This document shows, in pieces, positions 15,789-24,974 of a DNA stretch of 64,000 bases; the first letter of the stretch is position 1; each line of letters opens with the position of its first letter. Source of the DNA: Paracoccus alcaliphilus (GTDB taxonomy: Bacteria > Pseudomonadota > Alphaproteobacteria > Rhodobacterales > Rhodobacteraceae). A program made the translations under genes and the position numbers. The notes beneath the pieces are model-generated. The model was not told where the DNA came from. It worked only from the letters and a program-made list of their open reading frames with translations, and did no database searches. The stretch covers positions 310,001 through 374,000 of the forward strand of contig NZ_CP067126.1 of NCBI RefSeq assembly GCF_028553725.1, in the 5' to 3' direction.

Positions 15789-16031
15789 ATGAACGGAACT
15801 GCACGGAATACGGCGATGCGGGGCGATGCCGAAGGCTGCTGGGCGGTTTCGCTGGTCGATCGCCGCACGGGACGCATCCACAGGCGCAACGGCTCGCCGC
15901 TGTCGGTGCTGACATCCGATCCGAAAGGCTCGGCCGAGGAATTGCTGAAAGGGCGGGACCCGGCGCTGTGGCAGGCCCGGATCGACCCGCTGCCACAGGG
16001 CGCGGTCAGGTCCGCGCGGGCAGGTGGATGA
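15789..16031 (+). CDS. Small hypothetical protein
   Basis: This is an 80-residue protein. AAGGAG (15775-15780) precedes the ATG by 8 bases. It contains CWAVSLVDRRTGRIHRRNGSPLSVLT and an arginine-rich tail. There is no signal peptide, membrane segment or known motif. Its stop overlaps the ATG of the next gene (ATGA at 16028-16031), so the two are co-translated. Confidence 0.6.
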   Translation: MNGTARNTAMRGDAEGCWAVSLVDRRTGRIHRRNGSPLSVLTSDPKGSAEELLKGRDPALWQARIDPLPQGAVRSARAGG

Positions 16032-16444
16032 TGTATCCCGATATCAACCATGATTTCAGGCATCATCGCGTGACCGGCCCGGAACGCGGCTTTTGCGGTC
16101 TGGCGCATGTTGTTTTCCGGTTCACCACCAGCCCGGTGCGCATGCCCCGGCTGACCCGGCTGGGCATCGCCGAACTGGCCGCCGATATCCGGGCCGAGGG
16201 CTGGACCATCCGCAGCGCCGGGCCGCGCTGGTTCACCGTCTGGTCGCAGGATACCGAGCGGTTGCGCCGCGAGCGGGTGGTGCTGGTTCCCGCCGACTGG
16301 ATCGGGCTGACCGAGACCGAGATGCTGGCCATCCTGCTGACCCATGCGCAGCGGCTGGGGCTGCTGGCCACGCGGCAGATCGACACGCTGGCGGCGCTGG
16401 ATTCGGCCCGTGCCAAACTGTGGCGGGCGATCCAGCGCGCCTGA
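16028..16444 (+). CDS. Hypothetical protein, coupled to upstream small gene
   Basis: This 138-residue protein begins at the ATG overlapping the previous stop. It includes FCGLAHVVFRFTTSPVRMPRLTRLGIAELAADIRAEGW, then TVWSQDTERLRRERVVLVPADWIGLTETEMLAILLTHAQRLGL and a helical tail. It looks soluble and alpha/beta. No family was recognised. A second ATG lies at 16031. Confidence 0.6.
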   Translation: MMYPDINHDFRHHRVTGPERGFCGLAHVVFRFTTSPVRMPRLTRLGIAELAADIRAEGWTIRSAGPRWFTVWSQDTERLRRERVVLVPADWIGLTETEMLAILLTHAQRLGLLATRQIDTLAALDSARAKLWRAIQRA

Positions 16445-16519
16445 ATCCCGGACCCGAATCTTGGGTCTTGCCGTTGTCGCCAGAACAGGCAGGCTGGGGC
16501 GGTCAAGACCGGAGAGATC

Positions 16520-17548
16520 ATGTCCAGCACCACCATTCCCTTCGAGACGCTGAGCCAGCGGATCGAACAGATTTTCCTGAATGTCGGCGCCTGCCCCGCG
16601 CAGGCCGGGGCGGTTGCCCGGGTGATCGCGAAGGGCGAGCGTGACGACTGCAAATCCCACGGCGTCTATCGCATCGCGGGGCTGCTGCGGACGATCAGGG
16701 CGGGCAAGGTGGATGCGACCTCGGATCCGGTGCTGGACGATGCGGGCGGAGGCGTGATCCGGGTCGATGCGCAAGGCGGCTTTTCCCCCGCGGCGTTTGA
16801 GCTGGGGGCGCCGGTTCTGGCCGAACGGGCGCGCGATCTGGGGGTGGCCGCGCTGGTCATCAATGACTGCACCCATTTTTCCGCGCTGTGGCCGGAAATC
16901 GAGGCGCTGACCGATATGGGGCTGGCGGGGCTGGCGATGTGTCCCAGCTATGCCGTGGTGGCGCCTGCCGGAGGGACCGCGCCGCTGCTGGGCACGAACC
17001 CGATCGCCTTTGGCTGGCCCCGGCCCGATCGCGATCCCTTCGTCTTCGACATTGCCACCTCGGTCGCCGCGCGCGGCGAGATCGAGCTGCACCGCCAACA
17101 GGGCAAGCCCCTGCCCCAAGGCTGGGCGCTGGACGCCGAAGGCCAGCCCACCACCGACCCCGAGGCGGCGCTGGATGGCGCGATGCTGCCCTTTGGCGCC
17201 CATAAGGGATCGGCCATCGCGATCATGATCGAATTGCTGGCCGGGTCGATGATCGGCGACCGCACCAGCCGCGAGGCGCTGGATTATCTGGGCTCGACCA
17301 CCATCCTGCCCAATCATGGAGAGCTGATCCTGGCCTTTGCGCCCGAACGGTTCTCGGCCGGAGGGGCGGCGGCGGCAATGGCCTCGGCCGAGACATTGCT
17401 GGGCGGGATCGAGGATCAGGGCGCGCGCCTGCCCTCTCAGCGCCGCTTTGCCGCGCGGGCACGGGCGCAGGCCGGGGGTATTCCGTTGAGCGATGCCGAA
17501 TGGGCCGATCTGGACCGGTTGCGCGATGTTGGGCTGGATGCGGTCTGA
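16520..17548 (+). CDS. Ldh2-family (malate/L-lactate/DpkA-like) NAD(P)-dependent oxidoreductase
   Basis: This 342-residue protein has Ldh2 family landmarks. DDCKSHGVYRIAGLL near residue 45 includes the catalytic histidine, and NDCTHFSALWPEIEAL is near residue 120. APLLGTNPIAFGWPRP is near residue 160, then DIATSVAARGEIELHRQQGKPLP and a GAHKGSAIAIMIELLAG loop. The family includes malate, ureidoglycolate and 2,3-diketogulonate dehydrogenases and the cyclic-imine reductase DpkA. The KSHGVYR form leans to the DpkA branch, but the substrate is not determined. GGAGAG precedes the ATG. It is followed within 10 bp by gluconokinase. Confidence 0.8.
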   Translation: MSSTTIPFETLSQRIEQIFLNVGACPAQAGAVARVIAKGERDDCKSHGVYRIAGLLRTIRAGKVDATSDPVLDDAGGGVIRVDAQGGFSPAAFELGAPVLAERARDLGVAALVINDCTHFSALWPEIEALTDMGLAGLAMCPSYAVVAPAGGTAPLLGTNPIAFGWPRPDRDPFVFDIATSVAARGEIELHRQQGKPLPQGWALDAEGQPTTDPEAALDGAMLPFGAHKGSAIAIMIELLAGSMIGDRTSREALDYLGSTTILPNHGELILAFAPERFSAGGAAAAMASAETLLGGIEDQGARLPSQRRFAARARAQAGGIPLSDAEWADLDRLRDVGLDAV

Positions 17549-17555
17549 GCCGGGG

Positions 17556-18095
17556 ATGGGGGGCGGCATCCGGCATGTGGTGGTGATGGGCGTCTCGGGC
17601 TGCGGCAAAAGTACCGTGGGCCGGGCGCTGGCCGAGCGGCTGGGCTGGCAGTGGATCGAAGGCGACCAGCTGCATCCCGACAGCAATATCCGCAAGATGG
17701 CGGCGGGACAGCCGCTGGAGGACAGCGACCGCCTGCCATGGCTGCGCCGGGTGGCGGCAGAGATTGGCGGATTGCAGGCGCGTGGCATCGCTTCGGTAAC
17801 GGGCTGTTCGGCGCTGCGTCGCGCCTATCGCGACATTCTGCGCGATGCCGCGCCGGGGGTCGGGTTTCTGCATCTGCACGGCTCGCGCGAATTGCTGGCG
17901 GCGCGGACCGGCAACAGGCCTGGGCATTTCTTTCCCGCCGCGCTGCTGGAATCGCAACTTGCCACGCTGGAGCCGCTGACCCCGGACGAGGACGGGTTGC
18001 GCGTCGATCTGTCCCTGCCTTTGGTCGATCAGGTGGATCGGGCGATTGCCGGGCTGAACCTGCGCCCCAGACCGCTCAGCCCTTCAGGAACCTGA
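17556..18095 (+). CDS. gntK: Gluconokinase
   Basis: This 179-residue kinase has the P-loop GVSGCGKST (about residue 14), GWQWIEGDQLHPDSNIRKMAAGQPL with the gluconate-site D-x-x-H-P pattern, RLPWLRRV, and the SALRRAYRD segment. It phosphorylates gluconate to 6-phosphogluconate for the Entner-Doudoroff or pentose phosphate pathway. The start at 17556 gives the usual short N-terminus; ATG 17538, overlapping the previous stop, is an alternative. The 3' end overlaps the convergent glycosyltransferase gene by 20 bp. Confidence 0.88.
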   Translation: MGGGIRHVVVMGVSGCGKSTVGRALAERLGWQWIEGDQLHPDSNIRKMAAGQPLEDSDRLPWLRRVAAEIGGLQARGIASVTGCSALRRAYRDILRDAAPGVGFLHLHGSRELLAARTGNRPGHFFPAALLESQLATLEPLTPDEDGLRVDLSLPLVDQVDRAIAGLNLRPRPLSPSGT

Positions 18096-19797
18096 TCCCG
18101 CCGCCCGGGTCGCGCGCCCATCGCATCCAGCGGAAAGGACGATATTTCCGGCTGGCCTCGGTCGCTTCGGCCAATTCCTTGTCCAGCCCCTGCGCCTCGG
18201 CCAGCCGGATGATCCGCGCCCAGACATCCTGCCGGTAAGGGGCCAGCGACGCCGCCCGCCGATAGAAATCCATCGCGCCCTGCTGATTCTGCCAGCGCTC
18301 GTTGATCTCGCCGCCGATGATGCAGGTATTCACGCAGGTCCGGGCATACAGATCATTGCGCCGGATCATCTGCATGGCCTTCTGGTCCTCATTCCGGTCA
18401 ACGCTGGCCTTCAGGCGGCGGGTAAACGAGCGATAGCGGCCGGGATGCGCCAGCGTGTCGATATAGCCTTCCAGCCGCAGGATCGCCGCCTCTGACAGGC
18501 AAAGCCCAACATGGTTCTCGCTGGACATCTGCGGCACGTCCTGCGCGTCCACCTCGCCGCCGCTGTCGCTGTGATCGACGAAAAAGCGGATATAATTCGT
18601 TCCCGACGCCGCCGCATGCATGTTGAAATCGTCAAAGCGGTGGCGGGCGGTCTGCAAATGGCTCAGTTCGATGAAATGGCTGCCGGGACTGGCATAAAGC
18701 ATGTTGGCGAAACCCGCGCCGTGGGCTGACACCATGATTTCGGCGCCATTGCACAGCCCGGCCTGTTCGCGCGGCGGCATGTCCTCGAAATGGACTGTCT
18801 GAAAGCCGTGGCGTTGCAGCATCTCGACCAGCTTTTCCTCGCCCTCGATGGCGCGTTCCTTGACGGTATCGCCCGGCTTGCGCGCGACATAGATGCGGGT
18901 CAGCGGGTTTTCGCAAGCCGCATGTTGCAGGGCAGCGTTGCGGTGGCGGTCGATATATTCGTCGCGGCTGTGGCGATAGATCGCCTTGTAATTGTCGGTG
19001 CTGGCCGGACGCAGATCCCCGGTGGCCACGCCGACAAAGCCCGCCGGTTCCTCGATATCGGGCAGGATGTCGGGCGTGCAGGCGTGATAGAGGTGATTGC
19101 TGTTGAACGGCACGATGGCGTGGGGAAATTCCGCGCCGCCATTATGCCATGTCACGCGATCGGCGATTTCGGGATAGAAGTCCCTGACCGCCTGCACCAG
19201 ATAGCCCTTTACCTCGGTCTTGCCGCCGGTCAGGAAATGGATTTCCCCGGTCAGGCCGTGATCCAGATACATTTGCAGATAGATCAGGCTTTCGGTGGTG
19301 AAGTGATAGAAATTGTAGAAATTTCTGGTCTCGATCAAGAAAGGCAGGTCCCGCAGCTTGCGCGCCTGACCGGCACCGGTGCCGGGGATATGGACGCCCC
19401 CCTTGGCACGCGCCTGATCGGTTGTCTTGACGATCTGGCCGATGGCCTTCTTCTCGTTCAGCTTGCGGGTCAGCCGGGTGCGCACCCGCAGGGCCGAGGC
19501 CCCGGCCATCATCACCTTCTTGCCCGCCTTGGGCAGCCGCTCGTAATAGGAGAAATCCTCGACCACCACCGGGAAGGATTTCAGCACCACGCTTTTGTCG
19601 GCCCGGCGATTGCCGCGATAGGCGCTGAGAAAGCGATGCAGCAGCAGGTTGTGCAGCGGATGATCGGTGGCGATCAATGCCTTCAGGGCGGGCTTGTCGG
19701 CAAAATCCGGGGTCAGGTCGGGCGCATCGCCCAAGGCGGCAAAGCCCGGATCGACCCCCGGCATGTGGATCCTGGCCATCGCCTGCTTGCCGCCCAT
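18076..19797 (-). CDS. Glycosyltransferase family 61 (DUF563) protein
   Basis: This 573-residue protein has a GT61 domain. NFYNFYHFTTESLIYLQMYLD is near residue 185, TRIYVARK near residue 325, then an FEDMPPREQAGL stretch and the hallmark VSAHGAGFANMLYASPGSHFIEL near residue 385. A TPR-like tail (QGAMDFYRRAASLAPYRQDVW) ends the protein. GT61 enzymes transfer sugars such as xylose or KDO in surface glycans. The start at 19797 has a GGGA site about 9 bases upstream. The upstream 232 bp (19798-20029) contains no gene. Confidence 0.75.
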   Translation of the reverse strand: MGGKQAMARIHMPGVDPGFAALGDAPDLTPDFADKPALKALIATDHPLHNLLLHRFLSAYRGNRRADKSVVLKSFPVVVEDFSYYERLPKAGKKVMMAGASALRVRTRLTRKLNEKKAIGQIVKTTDQARAKGGVHIPGTGAGQARKLRDLPFLIETRNFYNFYHFTTESLIYLQMYLDHGLTGEIHFLTGGKTEVKGYLVQAVRDFYPEIADRVTWHNGGAEFPHAIVPFNSNHLYHACTPDILPDIEEPAGFVGVATGDLRPASTDNYKAIYRHSRDEYIDRHRNAALQHAACENPLTRIYVARKPGDTVKERAIEGEEKLVEMLQRHGFQTVHFEDMPPREQAGLCNGAEIMVSAHGAGFANMLYASPGSHFIELSHLQTARHRFDDFNMHAAASGTNYIRFFVDHSDSGGEVDAQDVPQMSSENHVGLCLSEAAILRLEGYIDTLAHPGRYRSFTRRLKASVDRNEDQKAMQMIRRNDLYARTCVNTCIIGGEINERWQNQQGAMDFYRRAASLAPYRQDVWARIIRLAEAQGLDKELAEATEASRKYRPFRWMRWARDPGGGIRFLKG

Positions 19798-20029
19798 ATT
19801 CTGTTCCCTTGTCCGCGTTTTCGGGTCAGCCGGAACCCTTGCCTTGTCACAGATCACGAACAACAGAATCCACGGATTGCGGCTGCGGCCATCTATACAC
19901 GGCCCGGCACGCCGCGACAGTCCCGCAGCGTAAAGACGGCATGACATTTGCGGATCGTTGCCGGTGTGGCGAATGTCCCGGCAACGATCCGCGAAACACG
20001 CGGGAAATCAGCGCCCGTCGCAGCGCGAC

Positions 20030-20203
20030 CTAGAGCAGCCCGTCATGGGCGCTCACGGCATTGCAAGCCGAACGGTTGCCCTGCTGGCAGGTCGCGCGCA
20101 GATCGCCGATGGATATCCCACCCGTCGCCCGTGTCGTCGTGGTGGTCGAGGACGAACAGGCGGACAGCGCGAGGACGGAGGCAAGAACAATAAATCGGAT
20201 CAT
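20030..20203 (-). CDS. Small lipoprotein
   Basis: This 57-residue protein has a lipoprotein signal (MIRFIVLASVLALSAC, lipobox LSAC). A Ser/Thr-rich spacer (SSSTTTTTTR) follows, then a short domain GDLRATCQQGNRSACNAV with two cysteines in a C-x2-G-x3-AC pattern that may form a disulfide. The start at 20203 is preceded by AAGGGA. It is predicted to be anchored in a membrane on the periplasmic side. Confidence 0.65.
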   Translation of the reverse strand: MIRFIVLASVLALSACSSSTTTTTRATGGISIGDLRATCQQGNRSACNAVSAHDGLL

Positions 20204-20291
20204 GCCGCATCGTCCCTTGAAATTTTCCCCGGAGTCAAGCCGCTCATGTGCCTTTCCGGGGTCCGATCCGCGCAATTTCCGGCAATCCCGG

Positions 20292-21542
20292 TCACGGATT
20301 CAGCTCGGGCAGGTTGCCGGGCCGCAGCGCCGACAGATCCCGCGCCATGCCCGACAGGCCGGGCAGCAGGGGCAGCAGCGCCGCCTGCACCGAATGATAG
20401 ATGTCGGGCTTGCCCGGAAACTGCCGGTCCGAAGGCGCGCCGTCCCGGTCGATCTCGGGGAACCAGCCGCCACGCTGGCGGTCGATGAACAGACGCTCTG
20501 CCGCCCGCCAGAACATCAGGTAATCCTCGCCCCGGTCATCGCCCGCCTTCAGCAGGGCGGCGGCGGCGCCGATCGCCTCGGTCACCGGCCACCAATAGCG
20601 GTCGCGGCGCAGCGGTTTTCCACCCGGATCGACGGTATAGAGGATGCCGCCCTGATCCAGCCAGCCATCGCCCAACGCGCGCTCGTACAGCCTGCCCGCC
20701 CATGCAGGCAGGGTCGCGTCCCGCCGCCCGTCCAGATCCCACGCCTGCAACAGCAGCCGCGCGAATTCAAAGGAATGGCCGGGCGTGGTGCCGCCGGGGC
20801 GGAACATCGGATTGCCCTCATAGGCCGGATCGACCTGCCAGTCGTCGGTGAAATGTTCCGGCAACCGCCAGTCATGTTCCGCGCCGATCCGGCCGATGAA
20901 GAAATCGAAAATCCCCCTCGCCCGGCGCAGCAGGGCCAGGTCGCCGGTCGCCTCGGTCGCGGCCAGCAGCGCCTCGGACATGTGCATATTCGCATTCATC
21001 CCGCGATAGCCTGAGATGACGCGCCAGTCGCGGCCATATTCCTCGGTCATGCGGGCGTGGTCGTGGTCCCAGAAACGGGACTCGATCACGTCGAGGATAT
21101 CGGCAAGCAGGCGGTCGGCATCGGGATGGCCCGCCTGTTTCGCGCTGGCCGCCGCCAGCAGCACGAAGGCATGACCATAGGCCAGCTTGTTGCCCTCCAG
21201 CGCGGCGCCTCCGGGCGCAAACGACCACAGATAGCCGCCGTGGCGGCTGTCCCGATGCAGGTGCCACAGGGCCGCCATGCCGTGATCGACGATCCGGTCC
21301 GCGCCTTTGACGCCCAGCAGATGCGCCATCGCGAAGGCATGGACCATGCGCGTGGTCGCATGCAGTTCCCGCGCCACGCCGGGGATGGGATCGCCATTCA
21401 GGTCCAGCGCGTGAAAGCCCCCCGCCGGATCGAGGCTGCGGGCAAAGAACCGGAACTGCCGCATGGCGTCCGCCAGCAGCCAGTCGCGATGTGCCCCGGT
21501 CCCCCACCACGGACCAGAGGCGGGAATGGTGTGTTCAGTCAT
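20292..21542 (-). CDS. AGE-family sugar epimerase/isomerase (mannose isomerase-like)
   Basis: This 416-residue protein is an (alpha/alpha)6-barrel enzyme of the N-acylglucosamine 2-epimerase family. It has ELHATTRMVHAFAMAHLLG, HGGYLWSF, KLAYGHAFVLLAA, NANMHMSEALLAATE, TPGHSFEFARLLLQAW, and RYWWPVTEAIGAAAALL with the catalytic histidines and the RYWWP motif. The family interconverts mannose/fructose, sulfoquinovose isomers or acylated amino sugars. Being co-transcribed with a LacI regulator and divergent from a sugar ABC transporter, mannose/fructose isomerisation is the likely role. Its ATG overlaps the regulator's stop by 4 bp. Confidence 0.8.
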   Translation of the reverse strand: MTEHTIPASGPWWGTGAHRDWLLADAMRQFRFFARSLDPAGGFHALDLNGDPIPGVARELHATTRMVHAFAMAHLLGVKGADRIVDHGMAALWHLHRDSRHGGYLWSFAPGGAALEGNKLAYGHAFVLLAAASAKQAGHPDADRLLADILDVIESRFWDHDHARMTEEYGRDWRVISGYRGMNANMHMSEALLAATEATGDLALLRRARGIFDFFIGRIGAEHDWRLPEHFTDDWQVDPAYEGNPMFRPGGTTPGHSFEFARLLLQAWDLDGRRDATLPAWAGRLYERALGDGWLDQGGILYTVDPGGKPLRRDRYWWPVTEAIGAAAALLKAGDDRGEDYLMFWRAAERLFIDRQRGGWFPEIDRDGAPSDRQFPGKPDIYHSVQAALLPLLPGLSGMARDLSALRPGNLPELNP

Positions 21543-22558
21543 GGCCGGACCTCATATGCGGCGCCCGCGATCAGGGGCGGGGCGGGAAACAGATGTTGCA
21601 AATCCGCCGGGGCATCGCCCGCGATGGCGCGCAGCAGCAGGCGGCCCATCATCTCGCCTGCCTCGGCCAGATCCTCGAAGATGCTGTCGAATCGCGGGCG
21701 GATGATCCCGGCCATGCCCGAGGTATGCTTCATCACCAGACGGCAATCGCCGGCCCGGCCCGCATCGGCAAAGGCGGCATGGACGGCCATCGCGCTGACC
21801 TCGCCCGGGCAGACGAAGCCGTCGGGGGGCGTGCCCCGGGCGATCATCGCGCCGATATGGGCATGGATCGCCTCGGGCGGGTCGTCCAGTGAGACGTCGG
21901 GCAGGATCAGCCCGTCGATCCCGGCCTCGCCGCAGGCGCGCAGGAAACCCATGCGCAGATGCTGGGCGAAGGTCATGCCCGAGGGGGCCGGGATCAGGCA
22001 GGGGCGTCGCGCCCCCTGCCCGATCAGCCGCGCCGCCGCCGCATGGGCAAAGCCGAAATTGTCGAAATCGACGAAGGGATGCGGCGTCGCCAGCTCGGTC
22101 CGGCCGTGGCTGATGAAGGGAAAGCGGCCTTCCAGCATCAGCCGCACGCGCAGGTCGTCGGGCGTGGTCCGAGAGATGATAAGCCCGTCGGCCAGCCGGT
22201 TGCGCAGCACGTTCTCGATGGGCTCGATCGCGGGCCGGTCGGCATAGTTCGGCATCACCACCAGATGATAGGGCGTGCCGCGCAGCGCCTTGGTCAGCCC
22301 CCGGATCATCGACGAACCATAGCCCAGAATTTCCTCATGCGGGTTCAGCACGAAGGCTATGACATTGGTGCGCCCGGTCCGCAGCCTCTGCGCTGCCCGG
22401 TCGGGCGAATAGCCCAGCTGCCGCGCGGCCTCCTGCACCCGCTGGCGGGTGTCTTGCGCGATTCGCGGATCATCCGACAGCGCGCGCGACACGGTGGTCA
22501 CCGCCAGCCCGGTCGCTTGCGCGACGGTGCGCAGCGTCGGCCGGTCGCGTTTGACCAT
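21539..22558 (-). CDS. LacI-family transcriptional regulator of the sugar module
   Basis: This 339-residue protein has an N-terminal LacI HTH (TLRTVAQATGLAVTTVSRALSD), hinge region LGYSPDRAAQRLRTGRTNVIAF, and a periplasmic-binding-protein-like sensor with FVDFDNFGFAHAAAARLI. GGGGGAAAG directly precedes the ATG at 22558. It is in an operon with the AGE isomerase and divergent from the ABC transporter, so it probably represses both until sugar binds. Candidate half-sites containing ATCGTT/AACGAT occur at about 22596-22603 and 22727-22733. Confidence 0.87.
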   Translation of the reverse strand: MVKRDRPTLRTVAQATGLAVTTVSRALSDDPRIAQDTRQRVQEAARQLGYSPDRAAQRLRTGRTNVIAFVLNPHEEILGYGSSMIRGLTKALRGTPYHLVVMPNYADRPAIEPIENVLRNRLADGLIISRTTPDDLRVRLMLEGRFPFISHGRTELATPHPFVDFDNFGFAHAAAARLIGQGARRPCLIPAPSGMTFAQHLRMGFLRACGEAGIDGLILPDVSLDDPPEAIHAHIGAMIARGTPPDGFVCPGEVSAMAVHAAFADAGRAGDCRLVMKHTSGMAGIIRPRFDSIFEDLAEAGEMMGRLLLRAIAGDAPADLQHLFPAPPLIAGAAYEVRP

Positions 22559-22706
22559 CTTTCCCCCTCCCCGGCGGCAATCGGCGCCTGATATACAACG
22601 ATACAAGCAACCCGGATGTCCGCCATCTTTCCGCAGCGTTATCCTTGTTACCTTCACTTGCATGAATATTAAAGATTTTAATTCGACGCCACAGATGATT
22701 GCAGAC

Positions 22707-22736
22707 TTGACACCAAGGTATGTTAAATCGTTATAA
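22707..22736 (+). promoter_or_regulatory. Sigma-70 type promoter of the sugar ABC operon with possible LacI-type site
   Basis: TTGACA (22707-22712) and TTATAA (22731-22736) are 18 bp apart, 41 bp before the substrate-binding protein start. AAATCGTTA overlaps the spacer/-10 junction and shares the ATCGTT core with an inverted copy (ACAACGATA, 22595-22603) near the divergent lacI start. The operator assignment is an inference. Confidence 0.55.
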
Positions 22737-22777
22737 ATAATGCGCCGGTGTGGAGGCCGGCTGAGGGAGGCTGAAAA

Positions 22778-24025
22778 ATGCGTAGAATTCTGATGGCCAG
22801 TGCGGCCATTTCCGTTCTGGCCAGCGCCACGGCCCGGGCCGAAGAAAGCGTCGAGGTCCTGCACTGGTGGACCGCGGGCGGCGAGGCTGCCGCGCTGAAC
22901 GTGCTGAAAGAGGATCTGGCGTCCAAAGGTGTCGGCTGGTCCGACATGCCGGTCGCGGGCGGTTCGGGTGTGCAGGCGATGACGGCGCTGCGTGCGCGGG
23001 TGACGGCGGGCGATCCGCCGACCGCCGTGCAGATGCTGGGCTTCGACATCCGCGACTGGGCCGAGATGGGCGTGCTGGGCAATTTGGACGATCTGGCCGC
23101 GGAACAAGGCTGGGCCGAGGTGATCCCCGAGGCGATTCAGGCCTTCTCGAAATATGACGATCACTGGATCGCGGCGCCGGTCAATGTCCATTCGACCAAC
23201 TGGCTGTGGATCAACAAGGCAGCACTGGATGCCGCAGGCGCAGAGCCGCCCGAGGATATGGACGGGCTGTTCGCCATGCTGGACGCCTTCAATGAACAGG
23301 GCATCACACCCTTGGCCCATGGCGGTCAGCCCTGGCAGGACGGCACGCTGTGGGAATCGGTGGTGCTGTCGCGCGGCGGCATGGACTTTTATCGTCAGGC
23401 CGTGCTGGACGCCGACGCCGATGCGCTTGGCGGCGACACCATGCGGCAGGTCTTTGACGACATGAGCAAGCTGCGCGAATATTTCGACGGCAGTTTTTCG
23501 GGACGGGACTGGAACCTTGCCTCGGCCATGGTGATCGAGGGTCAGGCGGGCGCGCAGCAGATGGGCGATTGGGCCAAGGGCGAGTTTCTGAGCGCCGATC
23601 AGGTGCCGGGCGAGGATTTCGTCTGCATCCGCTTTCCGGGCACGCAGGGCTCTATCCTGTTCAACTCGGATCAGTTCGTGATGTTCGATCTGGGCGATGA
23701 CGAAAAACGCAGCGCGCAGCTGAAAATGGCCGCAGCAGTCGAGGATCCGGCCTTTCAGGTGGCGTTCAACACGGTGAAGGGCTCGGTCCCGGCGCGCACC
23801 GATGTGCCCGATACCGACTTCGACGATTGCGGCAAGAAAGGCATGGCCGATCTGGTCGAGGCAGCCGCAGGCGGCACGCTGGCCGGATCGCTGGCGCATG
23901 GCCATGGCCAGCCCTCGGCGGTGAAAGAAGCCGTCTTCGACGTGGTGACCCAGCATCTGAACGGGCAGATCACCACCGATGAGGCGCTGACCCGCCTGCC
24001 GCAGGCCGTCGCCGCCGCGCAATGA
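22778..24025 (+). CDS. Sugar ABC transporter substrate-binding protein
   Basis: This 415-residue protein has a signal peptide ([17 protein letters not shown]) and cluster-1 binding-protein features: [42 protein letters not shown] and the C-terminal [23 protein letters not shown] end. It is periplasmic and captures monosaccharide, probably glucose or mannose given resemblance to GtsA-type proteins and the neighbouring AGE isomerase. It is the first gene of a four-gene operon. Confidence 0.87.
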   Translation: MRRILMASAAISVLASATARAEESVEVLHWWTAGGEAAALNVLKEDLASKGVGWSDMPVAGGSGVQAMTALRARVTAGDPPTAVQMLGFDIRDWAEMGVLGNLDDLAAEQGWAEVIPEAIQAFSKYDDHWIAAPVNVHSTNWLWINKAALDAAGAEPPEDMDGLFAMLDAFNEQGITPLAHGGQPWQDGTLWESVVLSRGGMDFYRQAVLDADADALGGDTMRQVFDDMSKLREYFDGSFSGRDWNLASAMVIEGQAGAQQMGDWAKGEFLSADQVPGEDFVCIRFPGTQGSILFNSDQFVMFDLGDDEKRSAQLKMAAAVEDPAFQVAFNTVKGSVPARTDVPDTDFDDCGKKGMADLVEAAAGGTLAGSLAHGHGQPSAVKEAVFDVVTQHLNGQITTDEALTRLPQAVAAAQ

Positions 24026-24080
24026 CCAAAGGACGCCCGGACCCCCGGTCCGGGCGATCCGCGCATCCCAAGGAGCGCCC

Positions 24081-24974
24081 ATGGCCACGACATCCCCCGG
24101 CATGCTGCGACGCCTGCAGGATTGGCTGCCGCGTCTGGTGCTGGCACCTTCCTTCGCGCTGGTGCTGATCTTCGTCTATGGCTTCATCGTCTGGACGGCG
24201 GTCCTGTCCATGTCCACATCGCGCATCCTGCCGGTCTATAAATGGGCGGGCTTTGACGCCTACGAGCGGCTGTTCGCGCAACCAAACTGGTGGATGGCGC
24301 TGAAAAATCTGGCGATTTTCGGGTCGCTCTATATCATCATCTGCATCGCGCTGGGGCTGCTGCTGGCGATCCTGCTGGATCAGCGCATCCGCATCGAGGG
24401 CGTGCTGCGGCCGATCTATCTTTACCCGATGGCACTGTCCTTCGTGGTCACAGGGACGGCGTGGAAATGGTTTCTGAACCCCGGCATGGGGTTTCAGAAC
24501 ACCGTGCGCGGCTGGGGATGGGAGGGGTTCACCTTCGACTGGCTGGTCCGGCCCGACATGGCCATCTATACCGTCGCCATCGCCGGGATCTGGCAGGCAT
24601 CGGGCTTTGTCATGGCGATGTTTCTGGCGGGTCTGCGCGGCATCGACAGCGAGATGCTGAAGGCCGCCACGGTGGATGGCGCCTCGACCTTCACCATCTA
24701 TCGCCGCATCGTGATTCCGCTGCTGCGCCCGGCATTCCTGTCGGCGGTGATCGTGCTGGCCCATATGGCGATCAAGTCCTATGACCTCGTGATCGCGCTG
24801 ACCGGCGGCGGGCCGGGGAATGCGACCGAGCTGCCCTCGACCTTCATGTATTCCTACACCTTTACCCGCAGCCAGATGGCGGTGGGCTCGGCCTCGGCCA
24901 TGATCATGCTGATGGGGATCGCGGCGATCATGGTGCCCTATCTCTATTCCGAGCTGCGGGAGGAGAAGCGATGA
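24081..24974 (+). CDS. Sugar ABC transporter permease 1 (MalF type)
   Basis: This 297-residue inner membrane protein has six hydrophobic segments, the first at about residues 20-42. The EAA coupling loop reads EMLKAATVDGASTFTIYRRIVIPLL. It forms the channel with the next gene's product, whose ATG overlaps its stop by 4 bp. Confidence 0.9.
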   Translation: MATTSPGMLRRLQDWLPRLVLAPSFALVLIFVYGFIVWTAVLSMSTSRILPVYKWAGFDAYERLFAQPNWWMALKNLAIFGSLYIIICIALGLLLAILLDQRIRIEGVLRPIYLYPMALSFVVTGTAWKWFLNPGMGFQNTVRGWGWEGFTFDWLVRPDMAIYTVAIAGIWQASGFVMAMFLAGLRGIDSEMLKAATVDGASTFTIYRRIVIPLLRPAFLSAVIVLAHMAIKSYDLVIALTGGGPGNATELPSTFMYSYTFTRSQMAVGSASAMIMLMGIAAIMVPYLYSELREEKR